Below are positions 34,475 through 43,506 of a stretch of DNA of 64,000 bases, piece by piece (position 1 is the stretch's first letter; each line of letters begins with the position of its first letter). The translations under genes were made by a program, and so were the position numbers. The notes below the pieces were generated by a model that ran no database searches, had not been told where the DNA came from, and worked only from the letters and a program-made list of their open reading frames with translations. Source of the DNA: CAKZSB01 sp964573105 (GTDB lineage Bacteria > Pseudomonadota > Gammaproteobacteria > Granulosicoccales > Granulosicoccaceae); contig CAZNIS010000024.1 of assembly GCA_964573105.1 (NCBI GenBank), forward strand, positions 7,990 through 71,989, given 5' to 3'.

Positions 34475-35335
34475 GTGAGCGACCGCGTCAAGTTGACTAT
34501 TCCTGATCTCGCCGCCAGCAAGGCATCTGGCAAACGGCTGGTTATGGTGGCGGTCGGCGAAGCTCTAAGTGCCGCCTGGGCAGAGCGGGCAGGTGTGGAT
34601 ATTGTCGGTGTCGGCGACAGCCTCGGCATGACATTGCACGGCCATGACAACACCCTGGCGATGACGGTTGATCAGATGATCGATCACTGCAATGCCGTTC
34701 GCCGCGGAGCGCCCAACACACTGTCGCTGGTATCAATGCCCTATGGCTCCTATGCCACGCCTGATATTGCCGTCACTAATGCTGTGCGGTTGATGAAAGA
34801 GGGCGGGGCCGATGCGGTGAAGCTGCAGGGCGGGCGCGAGATCAGCCATATCATCAAAGCAGTGGCCGATAGCGGCGTGCCGGTGATGAGCCATGTAGGT
34901 TTGTTGCCGCATCGCGTGCATCAGCTGGGTGGCTTCAAGATGCAGGGTCGCACTGCAGAAGCCGCGATGAAAATTATTGACAATGCGCGCGCGATTGAAG
35001 AGGCCGGCGCTATTGGCCTTGAAATTGAGGCCATGCCCTATGAGGTAGGCAAGGCAGTTGACGAGGCGGTTGGCATCTTTACATTTTCTATTGGTGCGGG
35101 CTCGGCGGGCACCTGTCAACTGCTGAACGGCTATGATTTAATCGGCGCGTTCGACACCTTCAAGCCCAAATTCGCTAAACGTTACGGCAACGTCGCAGAA
35201 GTTGCCACCAAGGCACTTGAAGCCTACGCTGCCGACGTACGTGCCGGCACCTTTCCCGATGCCGATCACAGCTACAAGATGGCCGAAGAAGAATCGCAAA
35301 AACTCGCTCGTCTGCTCGCCGCTGATAACAGTTAA
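34475..35335 (+). CDS. Ketopantoate hydroxymethyltransferase (PanB)-like enzyme
   Basis: 286 aa starting at a GTG with GGGAG eight bases upstream. PanB-type motifs are present: VGVGDSLGMTLHGHD with the metal-binding Asp, DQMIDHCNAVRRG, ADAVKLQGG, VPVMSHVGLLPHRVHQLGGFKMQGR, IEEAGAIGLEIEAMP and SIGAGSAGTCQLLNGYDLIGAF. Several differ from housekeeping PanB (for example the usual IGIGAG-CDGQVLV region). It lies 24 bases ahead of a Rieske oxygenase gene and a TRAP system rather than beside panC. It may be a paralogue recruited for a hydroxymethyl or C-C bond reaction in that pathway. Ordinary pantothenate synthesis cannot be excluded. Confidence 0.78.
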   Translation: MSDRVKLTIPDLAASKASGKRLVMVAVGEALSAAWAERAGVDIVGVGDSLGMTLHGHDNTLAMTVDQMIDHCNAVRRGAPNTLSLVSMPYGSYATPDIAVTNAVRLMKEGGADAVKLQGGREISHIIKAVADSGVPVMSHVGLLPHRVHQLGGFKMQGRTAEAAMKIIDNARAIEEAGAIGLEIEAMPYEVGKAVDEAVGIFTFSIGAGSAGTCQLLNGYDLIGAFDTFKPKFAKRYGNVAEVATKALEAYAADVRAGTFPDADHSYKMAEEESQKLARLLAADNS

Positions 35336-35359
35336 CACGATACGAACAAGGAATTAAAC

Positions 35360-36475
35360 ATGAGTGCGAACAGCAATCAGGCTCAGGTTAAAACCATCGA
35401 TACCGGGCAACTCAAAGGACAGCGCATTCCCAACGGCATGCTGCAGGATAATTATCCTCGCAACATGTGGTGGGTGGCGGCTCACTCGCGTGAAGTGACC
35501 ACCAAGCCAATGGCGCGCTGGCTGCTGGAGACACCGGTGGTGTTATATCGCCTTGAAGATGGCACCCCTGCCGCACTCTACGATCGCTGCCCACACCGCT
35601 GGGCGCCGTTGAGTGAAGGCCACGTCGATGGCGAGCGTATCGTTTGCCCGTATCACGGCATGGAATTCGATGTGGCCGGCACCTGCGTCAAGGCACCCAC
35701 GCAAGACATGACGCCGAAGACCGCTAAGATCCCTGCGTTCGTCACCAAGGAAGCCGGCGCTTTTATCTGGATCTGGATGGGTGATGCCGATGCGATCGAC
35801 TGCGATCCACCGGAAGTGGGGTATCAGGTCGATCCGGGCTGGAGCTTTCTGGATGGCTACTACAAGGTAGACGCCAACTGGGTACTGGTACGCGAGAACG
35901 TACTCGATCTTACCCACATTGCTTTTTTACACAAGAACACGTTTAAACAGAACGATTGGGTCACACCACCTGAGAGTTATCTCGACGGTGAGACGGTATG
36001 TTACGAACAGGAGTTTGATCTGGCCCCATTATCTCCTCTATTCTGCGCCGGTATGGGGTTGCCCGAAGACAAACTGATCAAACGCAAACAAGTCGGCCGC
36101 ATGCCGTCACTGGCGATCTCCTTTTCCGACTGGATGGTGCATGACCCGGAGCCGGACGAGGGGCGTCGCGCAGACTTTCTGATGCGCGGCTGCCATATCG
36201 TGACACCGGCCCAGCGTGGTCAGACGCACTACTTTTGGGGCGCAGCGTTCGATGTGCCGAGCTTGAGCGATGACGTCGCTGAAAAAACCAAAGCCAGTGT
36301 CATCGCCGCGTTTGATGAAGACAAGCACTTGCTTGAGATCATCCAGCGCCAGGTCGGTGAAGACCCGTACGGCATGGAGTACCTCGAGGTGACGCTCGGT
36401 GCAGACAAGGCAGGCATTCTCGTGCGCCAGATATTGAATAAGAAACTTGCAGCTGAAGGGCGTTCGCTGAGTTGA
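35360..36475 (+). CDS. VanA-like Rieske oxygenase, alpha subunit
   Basis: 371 aa. The Rieske cluster ligands are C77, H79, C96 and H99 (CPHRWAP, CPYHGME). The mononuclear iron signature is N180-x-x-D183-x-x-H186-x4-H191 in ENVLDLTHIAFLH. The single-component alpha-subunit plan resembles vanillate O-demethylase and related demethylases, which release formaldehyde. It follows the PanB-like gene by 24 bases with an AAGGAA site and precedes a DctPQM transporter. Uptake, oxidative demethylation and one-carbon handling could form a unit. No VanB-type reductase gene is present in the window. Confidence 0.88.
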   Translation: MSANSNQAQVKTIDTGQLKGQRIPNGMLQDNYPRNMWWVAAHSREVTTKPMARWLLETPVVLYRLEDGTPAALYDRCPHRWAPLSEGHVDGERIVCPYHGMEFDVAGTCVKAPTQDMTPKTAKIPAFVTKEAGAFIWIWMGDADAIDCDPPEVGYQVDPGWSFLDGYYKVDANWVLVRENVLDLTHIAFLHKNTFKQNDWVTPPESYLDGETVCYEQEFDLAPLSPLFCAGMGLPEDKLIKRKQVGRMPSLAISFSDWMVHDPEPDEGRRADFLMRGCHIVTPAQRGQTHYFWGAAFDVPSLSDDVAEKTKASVIAAFDEDKHLLEIIQRQVGEDPYGMEYLEVTLGADKAGILVRQILNKKLAAEGRSLS

Positions 36476-36696
36476 TCGTGTGGCAGCTTAACACTTGCTT
36501 TTCCCGTTGAAAGCAAAGGTAATAGTTCATTGTATGTTGTAGCGCAATCACCGTGTACCGGTAACTACGTGTCTGTTTTACATTGGCTGTTGGTGTAAGC
36601 TCGAGCCGGGATCCGACAACTGTCACTCCTGGTCGATCAGGTGGATGGCTCACGAGTCATCCATGTATTTAAACTACGTAACTGGAGGAATGCGTA

Positions 36697-37715
36697 ATGT
36701 CTGTATTCAAACGTGCTGTGTTGTCGGCAACCATGGCTGTCGGCTTAGCGGTGTCCGCGAGCACCTCGGTGTTTGCGGCTGAGTATAACTGGAAGTTTCA
36801 ATCGTTTTGGGCCGGTGGGTCAACGAACCAGAAAGCATTTGAGCGGTTCGCTGAAAATGTGGAGAAAATGTCTGGTGGCAGAATAGACATCGAAGTCCAT
36901 TCGGGCGGATCGATCGTACCCCCCGGAGAAATGCTTGACGCGGTCAAGGCCGGTATCCTGACTGGAATGAACGGCACCGGTGCGTATTTCGTCGGCAAAG
37001 ACCCTGGTTTACCCTGGTAGCCGATATCAATGCGGGCTACGACACACCCGAGCAATTCACTGCCTGGTTCTGGACCGGCGGCGGTGTTGAGCTGGCGCGC
37101 GAGATCTACGCACAACACGGTGTCTATTACATCGGCCCCGTGATGTGGGGTGCCGAGAGTATTCCAACTAAAGAGCCGATCCGTACGCTTGAAGAATTCG
37201 ACGGCGTAAAAATGCGCTCGCCCGAAGGTATCGGAGCGGCTCTGTGGCGCAAAGTCGGCGTAGGCGTGTCCACCTTGCCTGGCTCTGAAGTTTACACCGC
37301 ACTGGAGCGGGGCAAAATCGACGCGACAGACTGGGGTACGCTCGGTATGAATGATGAACTCGGCTATAACAAGATCGCACCCTACGCCATCTACCCCGGC
37401 ATACACTCGCTCGGTGCGGCAGATATCTCGATGAACATGAAAACCTGGGAATCGTTGCCAGAGGATCTGCAGGCCATTATTGAACTTGCAGTGCGTGAGC
37501 TCAATCGCGACAGCCTGATGACCAACGCCATGCTGGATGCCTCTTTCGTTGCCGCTCGCGATCCTGAGACACTGATTAACTGGAGCCAGGAGGAGCGCAA
37601 GAAATTGCGCAACGTCGCCAAGGATGTATGGGCTGAATGGGCTGAGAAGAGCCCGATGTCCAAAAAGATCTATGACAGCCACGTCGCGTTTATGACCAAG
37701 CTCGGTCTGCTGTAG
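36697..37715 (+). pseudogene. DctP-type TRAP substrate-binding protein gene with one frameshift
   Basis: The first part (36697-37020, 107 aa) has a GGAGGA site, a signal peptide ending VFAAEYNW, and DctP features up to FVGKDPG. It then stops at a TAG. The family sequence continues without a gap in the next frame (FTLVADINAGYDTPEQF, then GGGVELAREIY, VMWGAESI and a C-terminal half to 37715). Moving one base back after the GAC at 37000-37002 restores one protein of about 339 aa. The simplest explanation is loss of one C from a CCCC run, either a real mutation or a sequencing error. The DctQ and DctM genes downstream are intact. Confidence 0.8.
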
Positions 37716-37750
37716 AGCGCCACCGCAGCTGCCACCAGCTTGCCAGGGCA

Positions 37751-37786
37751 AAGCGGTATGACGTTGATCGTCATACCGCTTTTTTT
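37751..37786 (+). terminator. Intra-operon rho-independent terminator between dctP and dctQ
   Basis: A perfect 13-bp stem (AAGCGGTATGACG/CGTCATACCGCTT, loop TTGAT) followed by a T-run lies 36 bases after the binding-protein stop. Partial read-through would give much more binding protein than permease, a common TRAP arrangement. It also shows that the permease start at 37789, right after the T-run, is less likely than 37825. Confidence 0.9.
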
Positions 37787-37824
37787 AAATGCCGCCAACG
37801 TTTGCGAGCGCGCGGGATGGGATC

Positions 37825-38352
37825 ATGACGCAACTACCTCCGATTGACAGGATCAGTAAATGGGTCGGGCAGAAACTCTGCTGGCTCTACCTGGCTGCCG
37901 TTTTTTTCAGCGTTTATGAGGTTGTTGCGGACTTTGCCTTTGGGGCACCAACGATCTGGGTTCACGATCTGACGATCATTCTGTGTTCGGCCTGTTTTTT
38001 TCTCGGTGGTGCCTACGCCATGCAGCGCCGTGAACACATTCGCATCACGGTGCTCTACGATCTGATGCCCGCTGGCGTGCAAAGGGTGCTCGACATTATC
38101 ACCTTCTCGCTCGCCCTGTTTTTTATGATGATGCTCTGCTGGTTTGCCACCTCGGCCGCAATCGAGAGCATAGGACTGGTAGAGCGCAGCGGCCGGGCCT
38201 GGGATTTTCCGATGCCGATGGTGGTTCGCATCTCGTTTAGCCTGGGCAGTTTGCTGCTGGCACTGCAAATCGCCTCGCACCTGTACATACTGATCAGTGG
38301 CCGTGAGTTGCCGGTGATTGAAAGCGACAGCAAACGACCGGATAGCGTGTAG
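37825..38352 (+). CDS. TRAP transporter small permease subunit (DctQ type)
   Basis: 175 aa, four predicted membrane helices (about residues 14-35, 48-68, 87-110 and 128-150). Family features include the Trp/Tyr-rich first helix CWLYLAAVFFSVYEV, the GAYAMQRREHIRITVLYD segment, and a C-terminal loop after VVRISFSLGSLLLALQ. The ATG at 37825 has GGGA upstream. An in-frame ATG at 37789 abuts the terminator T-run and is unlikely. The stop is two bases before the DctM gene. It works with DctM and the frameshifted DctP. Confidence 0.88.
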   Translation: MTQLPPIDRISKWVGQKLCWLYLAAVFFSVYEVVADFAFGAPTIWVHDLTIILCSACFFLGGAYAMQRREHIRITVLYDLMPAGVQRVLDIITFSLALFFMMMLCWFATSAAIESIGLVERSGRAWDFPMPMVVRISFSLGSLLLALQIASHLYILISGRELPVIESDSKRPDSV

Positions 38353-38354
38353 CC

Positions 38355-39674
38355 ATGGGTATCGAACTGCTTTCGTTGTTAATGCTCGGCAGCATTGTAT
38401 TTTTGTTGCTGCTCGGTATGCCGATGGCCTTTGCGCTCGGTACGGTCGCAATTGGCTTCACGCTCGCGCTGTTCGGTTTTGATGCGCTGTTAATGGTCTA
38501 TAGCCGAATCTATGGTTTTGCCAATACCTATGTTCTGATCGCAGTACCGATGTTTTTATTGATGGCGACGATCATGGATCGATCCGGGGTGGCCGAAGAT
38601 CTGTACAACGCCATGAGTGTATGGGCGGGAGGGCTCAGGGGTGGTGTGGCCCATATGACACTGATCGTAGCAGTGCTGATGGCAGCCACCACCGGTATTA
38701 TTGGTGGCGAAATCATCCTGCTCGGGCTCGTTGCGCTGCCGCAAATGCTGCGCCTGGGTTACGATAAAAACCTCGCCATCGGCACCATTTGCGCCGGCGG
38801 TTCACTGGGCACCATGATTCCCCCGTCCATCGTTTTGATTTTCTACGGGCTCACCGCAAACGTCGCGATTGGCGATTTGTTTCTGGCCGTTGTCTTTCCC
38901 GGCCTGCTGATGGCCTTTATCTATGTGTTGTACATCATCATTCGATGCTGGCTGAATCCTGAAATAGCGCCACCGCTTCCACTTGAACAGCGGCAGATTC
39001 CACTGCGTGAAAAATTTGCGCTGCTCAAACACCTTATCCTACCACTGGGCATCGCGTTTGGTGTGCTGGCCAGTATTTACGCAGGCGTGGCGGCCGTGTC
39101 AGAGGCGGCATCGGTCGGTGTGGCCGGAGCGATTTTGGCCGCCTGGGTGCGCGGTCGGCTGTCGTGGAAAATGATTCAGGAATCGCTGCAACTAACCATG
39201 TCGGCCTGTGGTTTGCTGCTCTGGCTGACTTTCGGGGCGACGGCACTCATCGGCGTCTACAACCTGATGGGCGGTGTGCGATTTATCAACGACATCATCG
39301 TCGGTTTGCCTTATCCGCCGCTTATTGTGTTGCTGATCATGATGGCCATTTTGCTGGTGCTGGGGTTTATCATGGACTGGATCGGCATATTGCTTCTGAC
39401 TATGCCGATCTTCGTGCCCATCATAAAAACGCTCGGCTACGATCCGGTCTGGTTTGGGATTCTGTTCTGCATGAACATGCAGATTTCCTATCTGTCGCCG
39501 CCGTTCGGGCCGGCGGCATTTTATCTCAAGGGGGTGGCGCCCCCGGATATCAGCCTGCAGCAGATTTACCGAGCGCTGTGGCCGTTTATGCTATTGCAAT
39601 TACTGGCTATCGCAATCGTTATTGCCTTCCCGCAGATTGCCATGTGGCTGCCAAACACCATCACCTACGGGTAG
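38355..39674 (+). CDS. TRAP transporter large permease subunit (DctM type)
   Basis: 439 aa, a complete DctM with about twelve membrane helices: GMPMAFALGTVAIGFTL, LIAVPMFLLMATIMDRSG, GGVAHMTLIVAVLMAATTGIIGGEI (seen as LRGGVAHMTLIVA and ATTGIIGGE), GGSLGTMIPPSIVLIFYG, and MDWIGILLLTMPIFVPI. It forms the ion-coupled channel of the transporter. It converges on the DUF917 gene with only nine bases between the two stop codons. The adjoining Rieske and PanB-like genes suggest import of a carboxylate that is then oxidised. Confidence 0.92.
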   Translation: MGIELLSLLMLGSIVFLLLLGMPMAFALGTVAIGFTLALFGFDALLMVYSRIYGFANTYVLIAVPMFLLMATIMDRSGVAEDLYNAMSVWAGGLRGGVAHMTLIVAVLMAATTGIIGGEIILLGLVALPQMLRLGYDKNLAIGTICAGGSLGTMIPPSIVLIFYGLTANVAIGDLFLAVVFPGLLMAFIYVLYIIIRCWLNPEIAPPLPLEQRQIPLREKFALLKHLILPLGIAFGVLASIYAGVAAVSEAASVGVAGAILAAWVRGRLSWKMIQESLQLTMSACGLLLWLTFGATALIGVYNLMGGVRFINDIIVGLPYPPLIVLLIMMAILLVLGFIMDWIGILLLTMPIFVPIIKTLGYDPVWFGILFCMNMQISYLSPPFGPAAFYLKGVAPPDISLQQIYRALWPFMLLQLLAIAIVIAFPQIAMWLPNTITYG

Positions 39675-39683
39675 AGCACGACG

Positions 39684-40778
39684 TCAGCCTATGGGGCGGT
39701 ACGCGGCGTCGATCCCCGCATACGCCGGACCAAAAACCGACAGGGCCTTGTCCGAGGTGAATTCAGCCGGTGCGGGCAACAACACCACGGCAACCGATTG
39801 TCCTGCCGTGACGTGCGGATTAGTCACCGGCTGTCCGCTGCCGTTGTCAAACACGCAAATCAGATCCGGTATAGTCACGTTTACATCGTCGTTGAGCCAG
39901 CCGGCCAGGTTTTCGTTTTTCACAAGGATTCGATACGTTTGCCCGCGGTGCTCACCGCTGCCGTCAATTTCAATTGATCCTTTGGTGAAGCCATCGGCGG
40001 TGGTGTAGGTTGCGGCTTTCACAATACCGCTAAAGGCAATAGCGCCACCGGCGATATTGGCGATTTGCCGGGGTAATCCTTCGGCATCTTTAGTCTCACG
40101 CAAAACTCGCCCCAAGGCCATTGATCGGCTTATCGTTCCCGGGATCAGAACCTGTCTTAGTACCTGCATCTCCAGCGCGTGATCAATCACACTGATATCG
40201 TTGCGACTGACCTGACAAAGTGCCCGCACGATGGTTTCCGCGCGCTGATCATCGATCACCTTTTCAAGTACAAAGGTCTCGCCAAATTCATTGGCGGCGA
40301 CAATCGGCGCGGCGGGCAGGCCGGCGAAATAGTAAGTGGAGTGGGTAATCTCAGGTACCGCACGCCCGGCCGGATCGGCGTCGATGACGCAGTGATCATT
40401 CATCGCCGCACAGAAAAACGGCACAGCGGTATTCGAACCACCCAACTCGCAGGCGGTGGTCGCGTAAAACGGCTGTCCAAGGTAGCGCTGGAAGCGCTCA
40501 TATGCCAACAGCAGCGGATGCCGGTCAGAACGGCTCAGGCCCGAGTACCGTCGCTCCTCTTCCGCGCTCAGAGGCGATATTGCACCGAGCAGATAGGGCG
40601 TACAGACCAGCGCGTCATCCGGCACTTCGTCGATGCTCGCGAGCTTAAATGTCTTGCCAGCATCCAGCGCCTGGTCAATCAGCGAAAGCCCCTCTTGCAA
40701 ATCGCCGCCGCCGCCGGCACCCAGCACAGTGGCCCCTTTCAAGATGTCCAGGAGATCGATGCGGGACAGTTCTTTCAT
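39684..40778 (-). CDS. DUF917 (S-methyl-thiohydantoin desulfurase-like) protein
   Basis: 364 aa. The glycine-rich start VLGAGGGGDLQEGL and the segments CELGGSNTAVPFFCAA, GGAIAFSGIVKAATYTT and FTKGSIEIDG are typical of DUF917. This family is linked by context to hydantoin metabolism, and one member desulfurates S-methyl-thiohydantoins. It is the last gene after a polyamine-type ABC transporter on the same strand, with a six-base gap. The transporter may therefore import a hydantoin-, amide- or amino-acid-related compound instead of polyamine. The catalytic mechanism is not evident from sequence. Confidence 0.8.
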   Translation of the reverse strand: MKELSRIDLLDILKGATVLGAGGGGDLQEGLSLIDQALDAGKTFKLASIDEVPDDALVCTPYLLGAISPLSAEEERRYSGLSRSDRHPLLLAYERFQRYLGQPFYATTACELGGSNTAVPFFCAAMNDHCVIDADPAGRAVPEITHSTYYFAGLPAAPIVAANEFGETFVLEKVIDDQRAETIVRALCQVSRNDISVIDHALEMQVLRQVLIPGTISRSMALGRVLRETKDAEGLPRQIANIAGGAIAFSGIVKAATYTTADGFTKGSIEIDGSGEHRGQTYRILVKNENLAGWLNDDVNVTIPDLICVFDNGSGQPVTNPHVTAGQSVAVVLLPAPAEFTSDKALSVFGPAYAGIDAAYRPIG

Positions 40779-40784
40779 CGGGTC

Positions 40785-41597
40785 TTAGCTCGATGTCTTG
40801 CCGGCACCCAGCAGCGCCAGCAGGTCTGTTGATCGAGCCACCAAAACCAGCACGCCAGCGGTAATCGCCACAAACAGCATGGACGCGGATGCCACCACGG
40901 GCGTATAGCCGTAGCGCACGTTGTTGAATATTTTTATCGGTAGCGTCTCGACGACAAAACCGGAGATCATATTGGCGATCAGGTATTCGTTGACACTGAT
41001 GATGGCCACCAGGGCGAAGCCTGTCAGCAGATAGGGTCGGATCAATGGCAGTATGATAGTCGTGAAGAGCCGCCACTGTGTTGCCCCCATCAGGGTTGCG
41101 GCCTCGATGACATCGTCGGTCAGGTTCGCGAAGCCGCGCGCAATAATTACAAGCGGCAAGGTGACAAAAAAGATTCCGTGCGAGATCATTGTCGCTTCAA
41201 TGCGCCCATACCAGCCGACCTCGGCCCAGAACAGGCTTGCACCCAGCGCCAGTATAATCGGTGGTAACAGGAATGGACCAAGGCCCAGCGCAAAAACCAC
41301 TTGTGCAAAACCGGACTTCAGCCGCCACAGGGCGTAGTTGATTGCAAGTGCGAGGATTACAGATATCAGCGCCGCGACCACCGCAACCAGCATCGACACC
41401 CCGATAGCGGCCAGCCAGTCCGGGTCAGTAAACAGCGTCTGGTACCACTGCAGTGAGAATTTCTCGGGTGGAAAGGCGATCGTTTTTGACGCGCCGATCG
41501 ACACCCCTGCAACGACGACAAAAGGTGCGATAACGGCCAATGCAATCAGCCAAAGCAACACTTGGCCGCCAACCGATTGTTTCGTTTTACCGCTCAT
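40785..41597 (-). CDS. ABC transporter permease (PotC type)
   Basis: 270 aa, six predicted membrane helices. The EAA loop is VIEAATLMGATQWRLFTTIILPLIRPYLLTG, with the conserved EAA---G and LP spacing (quoted in parts: EAATLMGAT, TIILPLIRP). It overlaps the partner permease by four bases (ATGA). It belongs to the four-gene ABC importer 43507-44556 (binding protein), 42427-43500 (ATPase) and 41594-42463 (permease), on the minus strand, ahead of DUF917. Confidence 0.9.
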   Translation of the reverse strand: MSGKTKQSVGGQVLLWLIALAVIAPFVVVAGVSIGASKTIAFPPEKFSLQWYQTLFTDPDWLAAIGVSMLVAVVAALISVILALAINYALWRLKSGFAQVVFALGLGPFLLPPIILALGASLFWAEVGWYGRIEATMISHGIFFVTLPLVIIARGFANLTDDVIEAATLMGATQWRLFTTIILPLIRPYLLTGFALVAIISVNEYLIANMISGFVVETLPIKIFNNVRYGYTPVVASASMLFVAITAGVLVLVARSTDLLALLGAGKTSS

Positions 41598-42463
41598 GCC
41601 GTCTGGCGTCGCGACAGGGTGTAGGACAGCAGTAAGATAGCCGCCGTGATGACCAGCATCACCACGGCGAGCGCAGCCCCCAGCGGCAGATTGGCATCGC
41701 CCAGCGCCTTGTCGCTAATCATCACGGTCATGGTCCAGTCAGACGGTCGACCGAGCATAGTCGGCATCACAAACACGCCAAGTAGATAGACAAACATGGT
41801 CAGGGTCAGCGCCACCAGCGTCGGTCGAAAGATTGGCAGGGTGACGGCGAAGGTGACCCGCCACGGCGGTGTGCCCATCGTCTGCGCCGCCTCTTCGATA
41901 CTCCGGTCGCGACTGGCAGCCTGCGGGTAGAGCATCAGGCTGACGACCGACAGCCCGAGTGTGACGAGCCCGATCATCATTGCGCCAAAACCCGGCGAAA
42001 GCGATCGAGGATTATGCCAAAGCCCGATGGCGTGCAACAGCCGCGGGATTCCAGCACTTTCAGACAGTAAAATCAGCCATGAAAAGCCGATGATGACTTC
42101 ACTCAAGCACATCAGGCACAACAGTACGATCACCCACACCAATTGCCATCGGCGGGTCAGGTCGACAATGGCCAGCACCGCAAAAAACGCGAGCATCACC
42201 ACAATGACGGCTGCCAGTGCCGCGGACCACAATGACCGCAAAGTGACGTTGAGATAAAAGGCGGTAAAGTACTTCGCGTAGTTGTCCCAGACGAATGTCT
42301 CTTTGTAGAACGCCATGGGATCTGGCTGATAAAAACTAACGATCACCATGAACAGGAGTGGCACAAGGAAAAACGTCGTCAGCACGGCGAGCGCCAATAC
42401 CGCGATCAGGTTTGAGGTCAGCCACTTCAAGCGGGCAGCACCCACGCTTGTGACCAGTCCCAA
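41594..42463 (-). CDS. ABC transporter permease (PotB type)
   Basis: Up to 289 aa with six membrane helices and the cytoplasmic loop EEAAQTMGTPPWRVTFAVTLP that contacts the ATPase. The long version starts at a TTG at 42463 and overlaps the ATPase gene by 37 bases. A TTG at 42430 (KWLTSNLIAVLAL) touching the ATPase stop codon is more likely if coupling is usual here, giving 278 aa. It pairs with the PotC-type permease downstream. Confidence 0.87.
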   Translation of the reverse strand: MGLVTSVGAARLKWLTSNLIAVLALAVLTTFFLVPLLFMVIVSFYQPDPMAFYKETFVWDNYAKYFTAFYLNVTLRSLWSAALAAVIVVMLAFFAVLAIVDLTRRWQLVWVIVLLCLMCLSEVIIGFSWLILLSESAGIPRLLHAIGLWHNPRSLSPGFGAMMIGLVTLGLSVVSLMLYPQAASRDRSIEEAAQTMGTPPWRVTFAVTLPIFRPTLVALTLTMFVYLLGVFVMPTMLGRPSDWTMTVMISDKALGDANLPLGAALAVVMLVITAAILLLSYTLSRRQTA

Positions 42464-43500
42464 CTCAGCGTTACGCGCTGCCCGATCTGCAATGCCTGGT
42501 GCATCGCATGGGTCTTTGACTGAAACTCTGTCTGTCGTATGACCTGTCCCGCCACTTTAACTTCGCGCTCGATCAACGCACCGACCACACGCTGTGACAG
42601 CACCTCCCCGGTTAGTGTCGCAGTTTGATCTGCTGCATCGCCGGGGGCGGCTAGCTGTATTGATTCCGGACGGATAGCAACTGTGCAACGTCCTGGCTTA
42701 AGTGCATTGGGTGACAGCCCCAGCGTCAGGCCATCGAGGTGTACGTGGTCATCGACATCCAGGTCCAGCAGATTGTTGCTACCGATAAATTCGGCCACGT
42801 AGCGCGTGCGTGGCTGCTGATAGATTTCCGCAGGGCTTGCCACCTGCTCGATCTTCCCGTTGTGGAGTACGACGATGCGATCGGCAATCGCCATCGCTTC
42901 GCGCTGATCGTGAGTGACGAAAATCGTGGTGATACCCAGCGACTGCTGCAGCGTGCGGATTTCGTGTTGCAGATGCTCACGCAAGCCGGCATCGAGTGCC
43001 GAGAACGGCTCGTCCATCAAAAACAGCTGTGGTTCCATCGCGAGTGCGCGGGCGATAGCCACGCGCTGTCGCTGGCCGCCAGACAGGGAGGCGACGGTTC
43101 TGCGCGCAAAGCCGGGCAGGCCGACGGTATCCAGCAGTTCGTCTGTGCGCGCGGTGATGGCATCGGCGTGGGTACCACGCAGCTTCAGACCATAGCCAAT
43201 GTTGCCGCCCACATCCAGATGCGGAAACAGCGCCAGCGACTGAAACACCATACCAATGCTACGCTTGTGACACGGCACGTGCGAAAGATCAGTATCCGCC
43301 AGGCGCAGCGTGCCTTGATCGTGAGTTTCCAGCCCGGCGATGACGCGCAGCAGCGTGGTCTTGCCGCAGCCTGACTCACCCAGCAGGCAAACAAATTCCC
43401 CGCTGGTGACTTCCAGTGATACGTCGCCCAGGGCGACGGTATCACCAAACCGCTTGCCGATGTGCTCGAGTGTGAGAGACGACACCTGCGTGAGCTGCAA
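42427..43500 (-). CDS. ABC transporter ATP-binding protein (PotA type)
   Basis: 357 aa. Walker A GESGCGKTT (residues 41-49), Q-loop MVFQSLALFPHL, signature LSGGQRQRVAIARALA, Walker B LFLMDEPFSALD, and the H-loop THDQREAM are all intact. A TOBE-like domain (about residues 270-357) is typical of PotA/FbpC/CysA-type ATPases. The start is a TTG at 43498-43500, six bases after the binding-protein stop. A GTG at 43485 is the alternative. It drives import with the two permeases downstream. Confidence 0.9.
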   Translation of the reverse strand: MQLTQVSSLTLEHIGKRFGDTVALGDVSLEVTSGEFVCLLGESGCGKTTLLRVIAGLETHDQGTLRLADTDLSHVPCHKRSIGMVFQSLALFPHLDVGGNIGYGLKLRGTHADAITARTDELLDTVGLPGFARRTVASLSGGQRQRVAIARALAMEPQLFLMDEPFSALDAGLREHLQHEIRTLQQSLGITTIFVTHDQREAMAIADRIVVLHNGKIEQVASPAEIYQQPRTRYVAEFIGSNNLLDLDVDDHVHLDGLTLGLSPNALKPGRCTVAIRPESIQLAAPGDAADQTATLTGEVLSQRVVGALIEREVKVAGQVIRQTEFQSKTHAMHQALQIGQRVTLSWDWSQAWVLPA

Positions 43501-43506
43501 TGCGCG

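Noticed and set aside
36990..37020. Programmed ribosomal frameshifting in dctP
   Set aside because: The sequence around GACCCTGG is not a slippery heptamer and no downstream stimulatory hairpin is evident. A deleted C or sequencing error is simpler.
36798..37751. 317-codon minus-strand frame across the frameshifted dctP gene
   Set aside because: It is open only by chance opposite the binding-protein gene, and both halves of the plus-strand gene show family conservation.
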